A DNA stretch of 64,000 bases from Ficedula albicollis. Its lineage: Eukaryota > Chordata > Aves > Passeriformes > Muscicapidae. The stretch spans positions 9,495,430-9,559,429 of the forward strand of contig NC_021684.1 of the NCBI RefSeq assembly GCF_000247815.1, read 5' to 3'. Below are positions 1 to 14,187 of this stretch, in pieces. Numbering within the stretch: the first letter of the stretch is position 1; every line of letters starts with the position of its first letter. The notes under the pieces are model-generated. The model was not told where the DNA came from and did not search any database. It worked only from the letters and a program-made list of their open reading frames with translations. A program made the position numbers and the translations under genes.

Positions 1-614
1 GCTTCTGCAGCCTTAAGTGGATTTTGTAGATGCTTTTTTCATGTAGAACTCTGAGTATCTGGGCTGATCTGAATGAGGAGCCATGCCCTGGTGAGCATCT
101 GTAGGAGTCAAGGCTGAGATGTTGGCACTTTCAGGTTGCAGTTGTGGTGGCACTCTGCCTTGTAGTGCCTGTTGTGTTTGTTTGCTGTGGCAGTACATAT
201 CTACAGAAACACGAGCATCTCACCAGCTCCAGGGATTGAGAGGTTTGCCATACTATTTTTTCCTTGGTAAACCACAGCTGGGGATGTAAAAGGTGGGGAA
301 GGGAAGCCCATTCAGGAGTCAAGTGTCCCTGCTTGGCAAAGACGCCCATGCTCTGAGCCTTATCAGGGGCTTGGGAAGTGTAACCTGGAATTGATGCAGA
401 GTCATTAAGCATTTGGCAGCCAAATGCTTTGATACTGGAGGAACTGAGGCTCTAATCTCCTTGGCAGGTCTCTTGCTGTTTGAGCTATATGGGGGTGTTT
501 CTGTTCCTCCACCAGAGTAGCCTCAGTCCAAGGGAATCCAAACTGGGAAATGGCATGACAGGAGTGTCCTATCTCACCTTTTCCTGAACCTTAGAAAAGA
601 TCTTTTGCTGGATT
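1..614. other. No gene recognised (left window edge)
   Basis: Mixed-composition vertebrate intergenic or intronic DNA. Short open frames exist on both strands but show no recognisable domain or convincing splice pair. I see nothing specific before the hexanucleotide array begins. Confidence 0.4.
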
Positions 615-1692
615 CCCTCTCCCTCTCCCTCTCCCTCTCCCTCTCCCTCTCCCTCTCCCTCTCCCTCTCCCTCTCCCTCTCCCTCTCCCTCTCCCTCTCC
701 CTCTCCCTCTCCCTCTCCCTCTCCCTCTCCCTCTCCCTCTCCCTCTCCCTCTCCCTCTCCCTCTCCCTCTCCCTCTCCCTCTCCCTCTCCCTCTCCCTCT
801 CCCTCTCCCTCTCCCTCTCCCTCTCCCTCTCCCTCTCCCTCTCCCTCTCCCTCTCCCTCTCCCTCTCCCTCTCCCTCTCCCTCTCCCTCTCCCTCTCCCT
901 CTCCCTCTCCCTCTCCCTCTCCCTCTCCCTCTCCCTCTCCCTCTCCCTCTCCCTCTCCCTCTCCCTCTCCCTCTCCCTCTCCCTCTCCCTCTCCCTCTCC
1001 CTCTCCCTCTCCCTCTCCCTCTCCCTCTCCCTCTCCCTCTCCCTCTCCCTCTCCCTCTCCCTCTCCCTCTCCCTCTCCCTCTCCCTCTCCCTCTCCCTCT
1101 CCCTCTCCCTCTCCCTCTCCCTCTCCCTCTCCCTCTCCCTCTCCCTCTCCCTCTCCCTCTCCCTCTCCCTCTCCCTCTCCCTCTCCCTCTCCCTCTCCCT
1201 CTCCCTCTCCCTCTCCCTCTCCCTCTCCCTCTCCCTCTCCCTCTCCCTCTCCCTCTCCCTCTCCCTCTCCCTCTCCCTCTCCCTCTCCCTCTCCCTCTCC
1301 CTCTCCCTCTCCCTCTCCCTCTCCCTCTCCCTCTCCCTCTCCCTCTCCCTCTCCCTCTCCCTCTCCCTCTCCCTCTCCCTCTCCCTCTCCCTCTCCCTCT
1401 CCCTCTCCCTCTCCCTCTCCCTCTCCCTCTCCCTCTCCCTCTCCCTCTCCCTCTCCCTCTCCCTCTCCCTCTCCCTCTCCCTCTCCCTCTCCCTCTCCCT
1501 CTCCCTCTCCCTCTCCCTCTCCCTCTCCCTCTCCCTCTCCCTCTCCCTCTCCCTCTCCCTCTCCCTCTCCCTCTCCCTCTCCCTCTCCCTCTCCCTCTCC
1601 CTCTCCCTCTCCCTCTCCCTCTCCCTCTCCCTCTCCCTCTCCCTCTCCCTCTCCCTCTCCCTCTCCCTCTCCCTCTCCCTCTCCCTCCCTCC
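615..1692. repeat. (CTCCCT)n hexanucleotide array, about 180 copies
   Basis: An essentially perfect CTCCCT array of about 1.08 kb, ending in an imperfect CCTCCCTCCCC tail. One strand is all pyrimidine and the other all purine, so it is a homopurine-homopyrimidine mirror repeat able to form triplex (H-DNA). Long open frames through it (Ser-Leu on +, Arg-Glu on -) are products of the repeat. No interruption is visible, which is unusual for an old array and suggests recent expansion or consensus smoothing. Confidence 0.97.
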
Positions 1693-4190
1693 CCTTCCTG
1701 CAGTTTCCACTGCCCAGTGAAGGACAGTGCTAGAGGAGGGAGTTGGAACCATCCCTAGAAGCATCCCAAGTTCACTGTAACTGGAGATGGCCTGAGTGAC
1801 CTAATAAATCTGTTTCCTGGCTCCATGGACAATGTGGGATTGTTCAGTGGGGCTCTTTGACCGGTTTAGTTTTCAATGGCTTAAGTGTTTTATTTTGCTA
1901 CTTGGAAGGTTACTTGGGATCCCATTAGTCTGTGCTGATAAATTTAGCCTGGTATATGGATTGGCCTTTGCTCCCTTTCCTTCTGCACGGTCTTGCCCTC
2001 TCCAGATTAAGTCCCCTCTTTCCAGCTATTGTGATTGCTGTTACTCCATGACACCTTGGCATTCCATCTGTTGGCTGCTAAAGGAGAGGATTTGGGAAGG
2101 AGAGTATTGTGCATTGCTGTGTGCAGCCTGTGCAAGGCTCTGCATTTCCTGCACAGCACTTCAGTGGCTTGTCTCCACTACACAGAGCTATTCCAGGAAT
2201 GTAAACTCTAGCAGTGAGAATGGGGAGTGCTCACTAGAGCCCTGTGCTGAGTGCTCCATGTTGTCCTGGTCTCTGCAGGGAGAGCTGCTGGTACCCCCAG
2301 TGCAGGGCTGCAGGGCCTGGCAGATGTACAGGGTGGATCTGCCTGTGGAGCAGGCAGCCCCTTTGATATGTGAGATGCTTGTTTGTGATTCGGGTGCTTG
2401 CCAAGAGAGGGGCCACAGCAGCCAATTGTCAGAGTTGCCTCACCTGAACTAATTACCCACCCTGGAAAGTACAGTTGATACTCATCATGGGTGCTGAGCC
2501 AAGCCTGTCCTGGGGAAGCAGGGAGCTGCAGGGAGGCTTTCACAGAAAGGAGAGGCTTGGAGCTGTGCCACTCTTAAGTGCCAGAGAGCTTTTGGGAGGA
2601 GAGCCCACAGATCTCTGTGCTGCTTCTCTACCTGCTGTCCTGCCAAGGCTGGTGAAAAATGGCAGTGGGAACCATAGGTGAGTGGGGTTTAGAAGACAGA
2701 GCAGCAGTGCAGCTGCTTGTGTTGCTGGAGCCTTGCAGCTTCAGGCCCCCAGTGCAGGGATTGACTGAAGTGTTGGCATGGCTGTGACCAGGAACTTCTT
2801 CCCCCATCCAGCCCCTGTATAGTGTGGTTTGCTCAAGGAAGTGTGGACCTCAGGGTCCTCCCTGTGAGGAAGTGTCACTCAGTGGGGCTGTAGGATTGCC
2901 AGGCTGAGGGACCTGGTACCTGGTGCTTGGTAATCCTGACCAGGACTCCTGCACTTCACTTTGCCTTTCTGTGCACTGCTGAGACTTCATACACCGGGAG
3001 AGAGGATCAGTGAGCAGTGGTATCTGGACACACATCCAGCAATCCTGTTTCCTATTTGGAAAAGGAAATGCCTCGTGTAAAGCTTTAGTGTATTCATTGC
3101 GTGGAAAAGCGATGGACAAAAGGCCCAGCCAGGCCTGACTGCCAGCAGCAGCCGTCCCGGGCTGCTGTGAGGCACGAGGCATGGCGGCAGGAGCTGTCTT
3201 TGTCCGCAGTGCTGTGCCTGGAAGGGGTGAGCTGGAGCCCTCAACACCCTCATTAAAAGCTGCTTTACCCCACATGCCATCCAAAGAGGTTGGATGGTTC
3301 TTGCTTTTCCATGCAAGTCTCTGCTTCCCGTCCTTTCCCCTTATACATTTTCTTTCCTCAGGGCTGTGAGGTTTTTAGTGGGGCTGCCATACTGAGGGCT
3401 TTGTTGCCTGTTCAGACCGCCACTGGGGATGCCCAGGAAAGCTATTTGAAGTGTGGGGCATGGAGAAGGATCTGCCCAGGAATGGAAAACGGAGCTGCTG
3501 GGATGGCAGCCTGGGAAGCTCCCAGCTCTGATCTGTGAGAGCAAGAGATACTTTTTCTGTACAAAGAAGTGTCACTTTTACCTGTGCTGGATCACCTGCC
3601 AGGTACCCTGGAGACACTGCTCCTGCTCAGTGTCCCACCATCTATTGCTGAGCCTCTGCCACGATCTGGGGTTATTTAAGGCTCCATATCCTGCCTTACT
3701 GTGGGAGCTGCACAGCACAGACAGCATGAGGACAGCAAAGGAAGCTGGATTAAATGCCCAAAGCATTTAGATACTGAAAACAGGAGCCTGAATATCTGAG
3801 TGCTGTTCCTGGCTCCACCAAGAGCCTGCAATGTGACATCAAGCATTCAGGTTTCTGGGGCACTGTGTCAAGGAGGATGCTGACACCAGGTGCAATGCAC
3901 AGAAAGAAAGCTGCTCCCCATGCACTGCCCTCAGCACACAGCAACTCAGGTGTGCAAAGCATTTTGTAAAGCAGCCCCAGTACTGTGCATTGCTTTCTGC
4001 TTTGCATGTGACTTTTATTCAGAGTAGGCACTTGGATAATGCTACAAACGGAACGTGCTGCTTATCTTTGATTTGTTATATTTAGGGAAGAACGAGCTGA
4101 CTCTTCTGAAGGGGATTTTTTTCTTCCTCATTTGAATGTTTAATCTAGGGAACTACAGTGATGTTGCTTCAGGATTTAGCAGTGGATGTA
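1693..4190. other. Gene-free stretch; possible poly(A) signal at 1803
   Basis: No coding gene is recognisable. An AATAAA hexamer at 1803-1808 followed by a GT-rich stretch (about 1831-1855) could end an upstream + strand transcript, but no exon of such a gene is identifiable. A 206-codon open frame at 1832-2452 has no recognisable domain and looks like chance. Confidence 0.35.
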
Positions 4191-4193
4191 TTT

Positions 4194-4420
4194 CAGGAAA
4201 GTGCACTCTGATTTTCTCATGGGGTGCACTGTAGAGCTCAACATTGTACAGATTGTATGGAAAGTGCACTCTTATTTTCTCATGAGGTGCACTGTAGAGC
4301 TCAGCATTGTACAGATTCCTGTGTGCCAAACACATGTCAGGAAAGTGCACTCTGATTTTCTCATGGGGTGCACTGTAGAGCTCAACATTGTACAGATTCC
4401 TGTGTGCCAAACACATGGCC
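4194..4420. repeat. Three-copy tandem repeat (about 62-80 bp units)
   Basis: A unit beginning GAAAGTGCACTCTGATTTTC and running through GTAGAGCTCAACATTGTACAG occurs three times, at about 4198, 4260 and 4341. Copies differ by a few substitutions. The last two also share a trailing CCTGTGTGCCAAACACATG segment. The block leads directly into the 442-bp duplication. Confidence 0.9.
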
Positions 4421-5302
4421 CCCGATTCAGGCCATGTCACTCTTGAGTAAAGCTTGTGGTGAGCAAGGAACAGGCTTGGTGCTACCCATGAAACCTCGAG
4501 GTGGGATTTCCAGGGAGGGATAACTGCCCATGCCCTGGGGTCTCTCACAGGAAGCCTGATGAAGAGCAGCATGTGTCTGTGGTAAGTTCCTGCCTCTGCT
4601 GCCCGGGCATGAAGGATGCCCCGGTGTACCACGAGGTTGTCAGAAGGAGGAGATGGCAGGTGAGTGTGCTTGAGTCTTGGGCATCCCAGCTCCACGTGGC
4701 AGTTCTTTTTCCACCCTTCCCCCCGCCGGCTGCTGCGAGGCTGGAGGTCCCCGCTGCCCCGGCTGCTGTCCGCTCTGGTTCTCCCGCTTCCCCTGCTTTG
4801 TTTACTGCTGTTCCAGATGTGCAGCACTTGGCAAGAGCCCCTGTGACGTGGGAACACAGGCCCCTGATTCAGGCCATGTCACTCTTGAGTAAAGCTTGTG
4901 GTGAGCAAGGAACAGGCTTGGTGCTACCCATGAAACCTCGAGGTGGGATTTCCAGGGAGGGATAACTGCCCATGCCCTGGGGTCTCTCACAGGAAGCCTG
5001 ATGAAGAGCAGCATGTGTCTGTGGTAAGTTCCTGCCTCTGCTGCCCGGGCATGAAGGATGCCCCGGTGTACCACGAGGTTGTCAGAAGGAGGAGATGGCA
5101 GGTGAGTGTGCTTGAGTCTTGGGCATCCCAGCTCCACGTGGCAGTTCTTTTTCCACCCTTCCCCCCGCCGGCTGCTGCGAGGCTGGAGGTCCCCGCTGCC
5201 CCGGCTGCTGTCCGCTCTGGTTCTCCCGCTTCCCCTGCTTTGTTTACTGCTGTTCCAGATGTGCAGCACTTGGCAAGAGCCCCTGTGACGTGGGAACACA
5301 AG
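4421..5302. repeat. Tandem duplication, 442-bp unit x2
   Basis: The block from about 4421 to 4862 recurs nearly identically at about 4863-5302 (offset 442, for example GCCATGTCAC at 4431 and 4873). Each copy holds exon-like segments: an AG acceptor before GAAGCCTGATGAAGAGCAGC, a GTG|GTAAGT donor, and a later CAG|GTGAGT donor. Each also holds a CpG-containing stretch. The encoded peptide (reading CCPGMKDAPVYHEVV) matches no family I know, so a gene is not called. Confidence 0.9.
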
Positions 5303-7679
5303 TGTCTCCTGTTCCTGCCTCGCACGCGCAGCAGTGACTCACCGGTGACCTTGCCCCGGCTCTGCCGAGGGGGATGGAGGATGAGGTCCTCATGGTTCAA
5401 GTGAGTCCTGAAGTTGGTGAGGGGCCAGAGACAGGATGCTGTGCTCTTCCCTCCTTGGTGGCAACACAGCGGGATGCAGAGGTGCTGGTGGTGTGGTTTC
5501 TGCAAGGACCTGGAGCTCTTGGGAGCCCCTGGTTATCACTGCACTGTGAGGATGCAGATCATACCTCTACAGCCATTGGGACCCCCACCTGTGCTGCTCA
5601 GCCCTGGAGCTCCACAGCATCCTTCCCCACAGCTGTGGGGTCCCTGTGTGGGACGCGGTGTCCACCCGCCCCGTGCCATCCTGGTGACACACCCTCCTGC
5701 TCGACGGGGATGTGAAATCATCCTGGGGAGGGAGGAGTTCCCATGGTGACAGACAGCGATTCACCCGACAGGGCAGGGCGGGTACTTCGTCCTTTTTATT
5801 CCTTTCTTCTGGAGTCGGGCACCCAGCCAAGGAGCTGAAGGAGCAACGGCACAGCCTCGTGGGGGAGAGACACGGGGCAAGTCTGGTCTCGTGAACTGCA
5901 CGAATCCCTCTGCAGCAGTTTCCCCTGCAGCCTGGCTGCTGCCCCACACGTAGGGGTGAGCCTGACCCTTCCCGCAGTGCTGATTCCCTGGGAATCAGTT
6001 TCCTCACTGTCCTAACAGACTGATAGACAGACCTTAATCCTCCTTCCCGTGGGTCATTGGTCACATGTGAGACGTTCAGGGCAGTATCCTGCTGCTGCTG
6101 GGGATCCAGCACTGTTAGCCAACATACCCCTGCTATGGGCAAGTGTGGCTAAAAGAGCTTTGTGCTATCCACATGCCTTTATCAGCGCCCAAGGCCTGCA
6201 AAAGCCCCTTACCCAGAGACTGCAGCATGGCCCAAACTCCCTAGTGGCAAGAACCCCTTCCTGAGCCCCTGCCGGTCCCAGGCAAGGCCCCTGCCACGCC
6301 CGGCTGTGAGCTGTGCCGTCCCCTCCCTGGCAGAGCTGAGGGTCCTGGCAGGGCTGCACGTCTCCCCCCAGCCCTCCAGCTGCAGGGGATGCTCCCCACG
6401 GCTCTGCCTTGCGCAAGGAGCAGCCAAGCCCCAGCAAGAGTGGGGTAGGGGCTCTTTCAGGAGTCCTGCCAGAAATTTATATAGAGCTGCAGGTAGTTTT
6501 CAGGAGGGTTGGTGCAGATTGTGAAACACTTGAATAGAGGCAGAGAAGAAGCATTGAGTAACCACTCTGTCCTCCCAGCCATCAGGCCTGCATCCAGATG
6601 AAGAAGTGGGGAAGTGAAAGCAGGATCATGCAAAAGAGGAGTGAGAGAGGGACAGCATTTCTATGGCACAGGGGCTGTGAGAAATCTGATTTTGGAGAGA
6701 TGAGGTGGGCAAACTCCTTCTTGTGCAGCTCCAGAGTGTGAGGCTCTTGCTGTCACTTGTGAGCACAAGGTGGCTGCTCTGCCAGGCCCAGTGGTACCAG
6801 TGGGCTGGCAGCAGAAGGGACTGAGCACAAAGCATTAGTGACTCCTTATTTCCATGTCCTGGGAAGACAGTGTCTGTGAGACCACTGTGAGCTGTGGTGT
6901 AGCAGCAGGGTCCTAGGATAGTGGTCCAACATGTCCATCCTTGAGGGTTGTGATAGAGGCCCCTGAGGACTGGCTCCTCGGATTCACAAGGAATAGCCAA
7001 GGTATTCCTCTTGGCAACACTCCTCCCCTGGGAATACAGCTACCCTGAGCCCCTGCAGCCAGGAAGACATCTGTTGCTGCTGTTGAAAGGAGGAACAAAT
7101 ATACCCAGCCCTGTCAAGCTGTGCAAAGCCCCTGCAAGGAGTAGCTTCTTGCAGCACAGCTGGCAGCATCCCTGAAACAGCTCCATCTTCCTAGGCCCAC
7201 ATGCTGCCTCTCTGCCTTTCCTCCCCGCTGCTTGGCAGTCGCTGTGAGCCCCTGTCACCACCCTGCTGCCTTCTCCTGCAGGCTCTCCAGGGTCCATGGG
7301 GGTTCCCATGGTTGGGTCAGCCTGCAGCTGGCCTTGTGTCATTGGGTGCTGTGCTGGGAGTTGGCAAACTTTTCAGATTCCCTGAAAAGCTCAGCATCAG
7401 GCAGCAGAACTGATTCCATGTGCAGGGAAGGTGGTGCTGCCTTGTCCATCTACTCCTGCTCCATCTGCTCCCAGCATGGGTTGGGAAGGAGGGATGGGGC
7501 AGCCATGGCTTCGTGGTGCTTGTCCCACTCTCATTGGGAGTGGAGATGGTGCAGGGTTTGAGATCTGATGGGCAGCTTGTCCCCACGTGTGACAGGGGCT
7601 GCTGTGCTGCTCCTGCAAGTGCCCTGGCGCCGCAGGTCTGGTCTCTGTCCTGGCCTCCTGCAGACACCCTGCTTGGCTG
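5303..7679. other. Gene-free stretch; weak candidate first exon near 5373-5400
   Basis: CpG-containing sequence just after the duplication includes ATGGAGGATGAGG at 5373 followed by a CAA|GTGAGT donor at about 5400. It could be a short first exon of an unknown transcript, but no partner exon or homology is visible. The remainder is GC-rich without recognisable genes. Confidence 0.25.
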
Positions 7680-8087
7680 CTCCTGCGAGCCTCTCCAGTC
7701 CCCTGAAGTCATGGTGCCCCTGGAAGCCAAATTTGGGGCAGAACACCTTGCCAGGCCAGGAGCAGCCCCTGCTGTGACAGCCCCTCAGCACCCATCAGGG
7801 CCTGAGCTGTCCCATCTGCCACACACCTTCTTGGAGGGATGCTGGTGGAGGGCTCCAGGTGGCCAGAGGCGTGGCAGATGATTTCACTTGGTGTTTGCAG
7901 ATGATTTCCTGGCTTTCCCCTGGCTACAGGGAAGCACCAGTGACCTGGCCTTGCCCCGAGCTGCTCTCCCAGGGGCCGGCTGCAGGAATGCCACCTTTCA
8001 CCTCTGCATCTCTCAGCTGGCCCGGGGCGCTGGGCTGCCGACAGCTCCGGTCCCTGGGAGCCCGGCAGAGGCGCAGGCTGGGTAACT

Positions 8088-9559
<1,472 letters not shown>

Positions 9560-12500
9560 CTGGCCCGGCCGCCCAGCGTGTCGAGTCACGCTCTGCGCAC
9601 CCCGGCCCAGCCCGCACACGCCCCGTGTGTGTGCGACGTGGGCTGGCAGCTCTCCCTCGGCTTCCCTTCATCTCCTCCTGCTGCAGGCACCCGAGAGGAA
9701 ACCGCTCCCTCTGCTCTGCCAGTCCCTGCCCTTGCATTGCAATGGGTCCCTGGGTCTCCCTTCTTGCACCCCAAGCCCGGCTGTGCCCCAGGCGCTGCCC
9801 GCCGCTGCATGGGTCCCTGGGTCTCCCTTCTTGCACCCCAAGCCCGGCTGTGCCCCAGGCGCTGCCAGCCGCTGCCTGCTGCTGCCTGCAAACTCTGCAG
9901 CCAGGACTGGGCTGGGAGCACCTCAGTCCTCATAACCCCAAGGCAGGGAATTTTTATCTGCCTCTACAAAGAAGCAGGAGTTTCCTTTCCATAGCTGCGT
10001 GTGCTGGGCTGGCTGCGGTGTCTCTGGGGCACAAGCGCCCTATGGGACTGTCAGCTTGAGGGAAAGCAGCACTGGCCCCATGCAGAGCTGCTGGGGGAGC
10101 TTTGCTGCACCTGGTCCCTGCATTTCTACCATCTCCTACATGCCCATTCTCAAGGGCAAGGCAGGTTGGTTTTACTGAGCCTGGATCCAGCTGCAAATGG
10201 GGACTGCAGGGCCAGGAGCGAAGGGGAGCAGCTCGTGCCTCAGTCAGTCGAGAAGCTGGATTCCTCCAGAACACCCAGGCTGTGTGTGTGGCCACCTGCA
10301 GCACGGGGCACTTCAGCCCCTGTCTGCATTCTCCCTGCACCCTCCCCCTGGGTTCCTGATGCCCAGCCTCTGTGCAGCCTCTCTTGGGTATCCCCAGCAT
10401 CACCCAAAGCCCAGCCACAGGATGCAGCTGAGGGCAGCTTTGTAACTAGGGACTCTAGAGCCCCATTCAGTGCTGCTGGCTCCTTATCCTGCTTCCATCA
10501 TCCCCATTGTCACCTTCCCTTTCTGGGATGCTGGCCTCATGCCATTGCAAAGCACTGCCAGCCCTTGGCACAGCCCTGGATTGCCTGGCTCCTCTCACTT
10601 GCTTCCCTCAGAAGCAGCCTGGCCTCTGAGATCATGCTGACCAGGGCTGCCTTCTCCTGCACTACTTGGCTAAGTAGTTACATCCCCGTGGTGTCACTGT
10701 TCCCTCCTGAGCCCATTTTGCATGGCCAGTGGGGCCTGGCAGCAGTCCAGCACAGGTTCGTGTGATTCTGATGTGCGGCTGTGCTGGCAGCAGCCTCCAG
10801 ACACAACAGTTTACAGGCAGGAAAAACTTTCCATCCCTCCACAGCAGTTGTGGGAGAGTTGAGACATGCACCCCATGGAGAGTCCTGGTGTGGGGGAACA
10901 GCAGGCTCAGCCTGACTCCAAGTTCGACCACTTGCCTCCACCATCTTTCAGTCACCAGACTGCTCCTGCCTCCACAGCACCTAAGGTCCCCCACAACTGG
11001 GAGCATCCCCTCCACTTTGGACATCCCAAAAGCTGCTGGGCAGAAAGAGCACCATCTTCATCTTCATGCTGATGTCATACTTTGATTCCTTTTGCCCCAG
11101 GAATGTGGCTTTCGGCAGCAGCAGGATCGAGGGTGCTCTAAGCTGTCCCCTTTGGCACAGTGGAGCTGGGGGGCTTTGGTATGCTTCCCTTTTGAAGTGA
11201 GGCCTGGAGGATTGGCATGGCTTTTTCCCACCCCAGACCCATCAGGGTAGGTCAGCAGGAGGTAAGGGCTGACCATTTCCCACCCTGGCCTATTTTGTGG
11301 TCCCTTGGGCTGCTGGGTTGTCCCACGGGGTGGCACAAGTGTTCCCCAAGGCTGCACTGTGTCACCCTGTCCCTCTGGGCTGTCCCCAAGCTGACTGGTG
11401 ATAGTGGCCTGGGGTCATGGGCCTGTTTCCTGGCATGCTGGGCTGGGTGGCTGGGTGCCACATCGTGGAGCTGGCAGTGGCTGCCGCTGGAAGACATTCC
11501 TGGAGCGTGTCCCAACTAGCCCCTGTGGCAGACAAGGCTCCCCTCCAGGCTCTGGCCAGCTCCTCCACTCCTCACCCGCCTCAGCACCAGCCCCCTGCTG
11601 CTCCTCTCCCCAGTGTAAAAGTGCTGGGGGAGGTGGTTTCTCCCTCCCACAGCCCCAGAACTGTTCCATGCATCCCCACTGGCTGGGGGTGCTTGTGTCG
11701 TGCTGGGGTGAGGAGCACTGCAGCACTGCAGTACGGCCAGAAAACTAAAATCCTGTAAGGGTTGTGCTGAATCCCAGCCCATGTCAGATCAGCACCAAAG
11801 GCAGTGGCTGCAGCGGGTGGAGGGGGTGGGCAGAGGGTGGGAGCAATAAGCCCCACAGCACCAAATGCAGCAGGCTCTGTGTCTCACCATGATGTGTGAG
11901 TCATCCCGTCCCAGCGAGCTGAAACCTCACCTGGGGCTGAGGATTTTCTTCTTGTTTCACACTAAGGCAGCAGTGAGGCCTCATGCCTGGCAAGCATGGG
12001 CAGGGAGAAGCTCAGCTCCTGTGCTTCCCTTGTGCACACTCAGACCAAGGGGCTCCCTTCTGTGGGGCTGGCTGACCCCTGTGAGGCTCAGGGTTGGTGC
12101 TTCCCCGGGCAGCGCCCTGCAAAGACAGGGTTGTTGGGACCTGTGGAGGTGTCCTGGAATGTCTCATGATCTGGCCAGAGGCTGAGTGTCATTTGGGAAC
12201 CAGGTTGGCACGCACAGGACAGCAGCTGGGGTCAGAGTCAGCCCTACAAATTTTGATCAGTGTCAGTGCAGAGGAATCAGCAGGCTCTGGGGCTGAGCCA
12301 GGTGGGAGATGGGGAACCCCAAGTCTGGGCTGTGGGAATGACTAGTGGCTGGGCTGCCAGCCTTGCAGGCTTTGAGAAGGGTTCAGAGCCTTTCGGGATG
12401 TTCCCCGAGGGACTGGCGTGCAGCGGCGCGGGGGTGCCCGTGAGTCACTCACACCTGGCGCTCTCCATCTGCGCAGGCAGCACCGTCCCGCGCCGGGGGC

Positions 12501-14187
12501 CGCGGATTCCTTCTCCTGGTATGCGGAGGGAAGCTGGGAAACACCGCGGAGGCGGAGACACTCCGGTTCTGGGGACCCAGCACCCCTGCGTGCCCCACTC
12601 CAGTGCACATGTAAGGGAAATGCTGCTAGCAAGATGGTCAGGATGCTGCCGGGCTCTCCATGGGCGAACGGGGTTTGGGGACCACCCCAAACCAGTGCCT
12701 GTCCCAGTCCTGGGGGCCAAGGTGGTGGCAGAGCTGCTGGCATGGCTGTGCAATGTCGCTGTCCCAGTGCCGCCTGCGGTGCCCGCTGGGCGATGCTCGC
12801 CCCGGCGCTGCCCCCGTTCGCCGGGTGACCCCCGGCCGCCCGTGCCCTGTCGCCGGCACCGCGCTGTGGGGCTGCTGCACCAGCTCCGGGCCCGGGGCCA
12901 GCCACAGAGCCCTTGGCAGGCCCCTCCGCTCCCTGTTTAACGAAGCCCCTTGTCTAATTGGGACAGGCCGCCCTGTCTTCATTAAACGGGCTCTGGCGGG
13001 AGGAGGGTTTAGGGATGGTCCTGACCTGGGGATGCTGGACTCGCGGCCGGACCCGCAGGGCTGGGGCGGGCAGGGGGAAACCTGCGGCCACGGCGAACTT
13101 CGGAACCCGCCCACCAGGTTTGGAGGCCGGGGCTGGGGTCTACGGAGAGGAAGGCTAATGAAGAGGAGGGGATTCACTGCTTGCTGTGCCTTTAAGAAGA
13201 GCGAGGGCATCTCCGCTCCTCCCCTGCCTGGGAACAGCTTGTGCCTGGGAAAGTTGCCTGCAGCCGACCCTGGAGCATCTTTGCTCGGTGGCCGGTGCCC
13301 CTGCCCCGGGCCCCCAGCTGTGAGGTGGCCCTGGGCCCCAGAAATCCCCACTGTTTCTCCCCTTGCTGCCCACAAGAAGATGCTCCTGGAGCTGACCATT
13401 GTCCTGCCAGGAGCTGGAGGGAAACCCCTGGGCCAGTGGCCAGGAGGGCTCAGGTAAGTGGGATGCTGGCGACAGGGGAATGGGGGCTGACCACGGGGAC
13501 GGAGGGTAGGTGGCATGGGGTGCATGGCAGGTTCTTTGAGCCCGAGTCAACCCCAGGTGAGCACAGGGAGCAGGGAGGATGAGGTGCTGTGTGATACACC
13601 CTAGGAGCAGTGCGGTCCCACACATGCCCTGGGGGTCAAGGGTGCACCCTGGGCTGAGAAGGAGCCTCAGGAGACTGTTCCACCAGACACAGGATGGGCA
13701 GGAAGTGAGACCAGGGCAACACGAGGTCCCTGCCTGCCTTGCTGGGCATCTTCTCCCTTTCACCTCCTCCCAGCAACTGCAGCTACATCACCAGTGGCTT
13801 TCCAGCAAGTTTCTCCAGCTCTGGGGTAGGTCTCAGCCACAAGGCTGCTGTGAGATGGTGTTTTGAGCAGGGCAGGATGATGTTCCCACAGCTGACTCCA
13901 GCAGTAGTACAGTCCCTGTACTAGAACCATGGGTGCTAGGGTCCCATATGATGGGTACCCCTGAGCCGTGTTTGCAGGAAAGATCCTGGACGAGGTCTGG
14001 CTGTCCTGCAGCCTTGTGGGAGCTGTGCTGGCAGTGGGAACAGGCCTTCACCAGCAGTGTTCTTCCCAGGGCTAATGCTCAGAGCCAGGCTTTAACCCAG
14101 ATGGTGCCAGAGGCTCAAATCCCTGTGGCATCTCCATCCAGCTCTGCCTGGGGCCAGGCCCCAGGTCTCCAGGACACATTCCTCTGA
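9560..14187. other. Gene-free GC-rich region upstream of COL7A1
   Basis: No gene is recognisable. It contains a two-copy 67-bp repeat (about 9742-9875), CpG-rich DNA at about 12.4-13.2 kb, TGAGTCA (AP-1-like) motifs near 11896 and 12440, a near-palindromic AT-containing block around 12935-13000, and one textbook donor CAG|GTAAGT at 13453/13454 after an open frame. Any of these could be COL7A1 distal regulation or a non-coding exon, but sequence alone does not show it. UQCRC1, which flanks COL7A1 on this side in human, is not seen. Confidence 0.4.
9742..9875. repeat. Two-copy tandem repeat, 67-bp unit
   Basis: ATGGGTCCCTGGGTCTCCC and the following sequence to CCCCAGGCGCTGCC occur at 9742 and again at 9809, essentially identical. 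Confidence 0.9.

Noticed and set aside
574..1764. Long Arg-Glu (-) and Ser-Leu (+) open frames
   Set aside because: Direct translation of the CTCCCT array; no non-repeat coding content.
1832..2452. 206-codon + strand frame
   Set aside because: No domain, no codon pattern and no plausible splice context; length is within chance for GC-rich DNA.
3181..3369. Frame beginning MAAGAVFVRSAVPG, considered as UQCRC1 start
   Set aside because: Only the first residues look vaguely mitochondrial-presequence-like; no downstream UQCRC1 exon follows.
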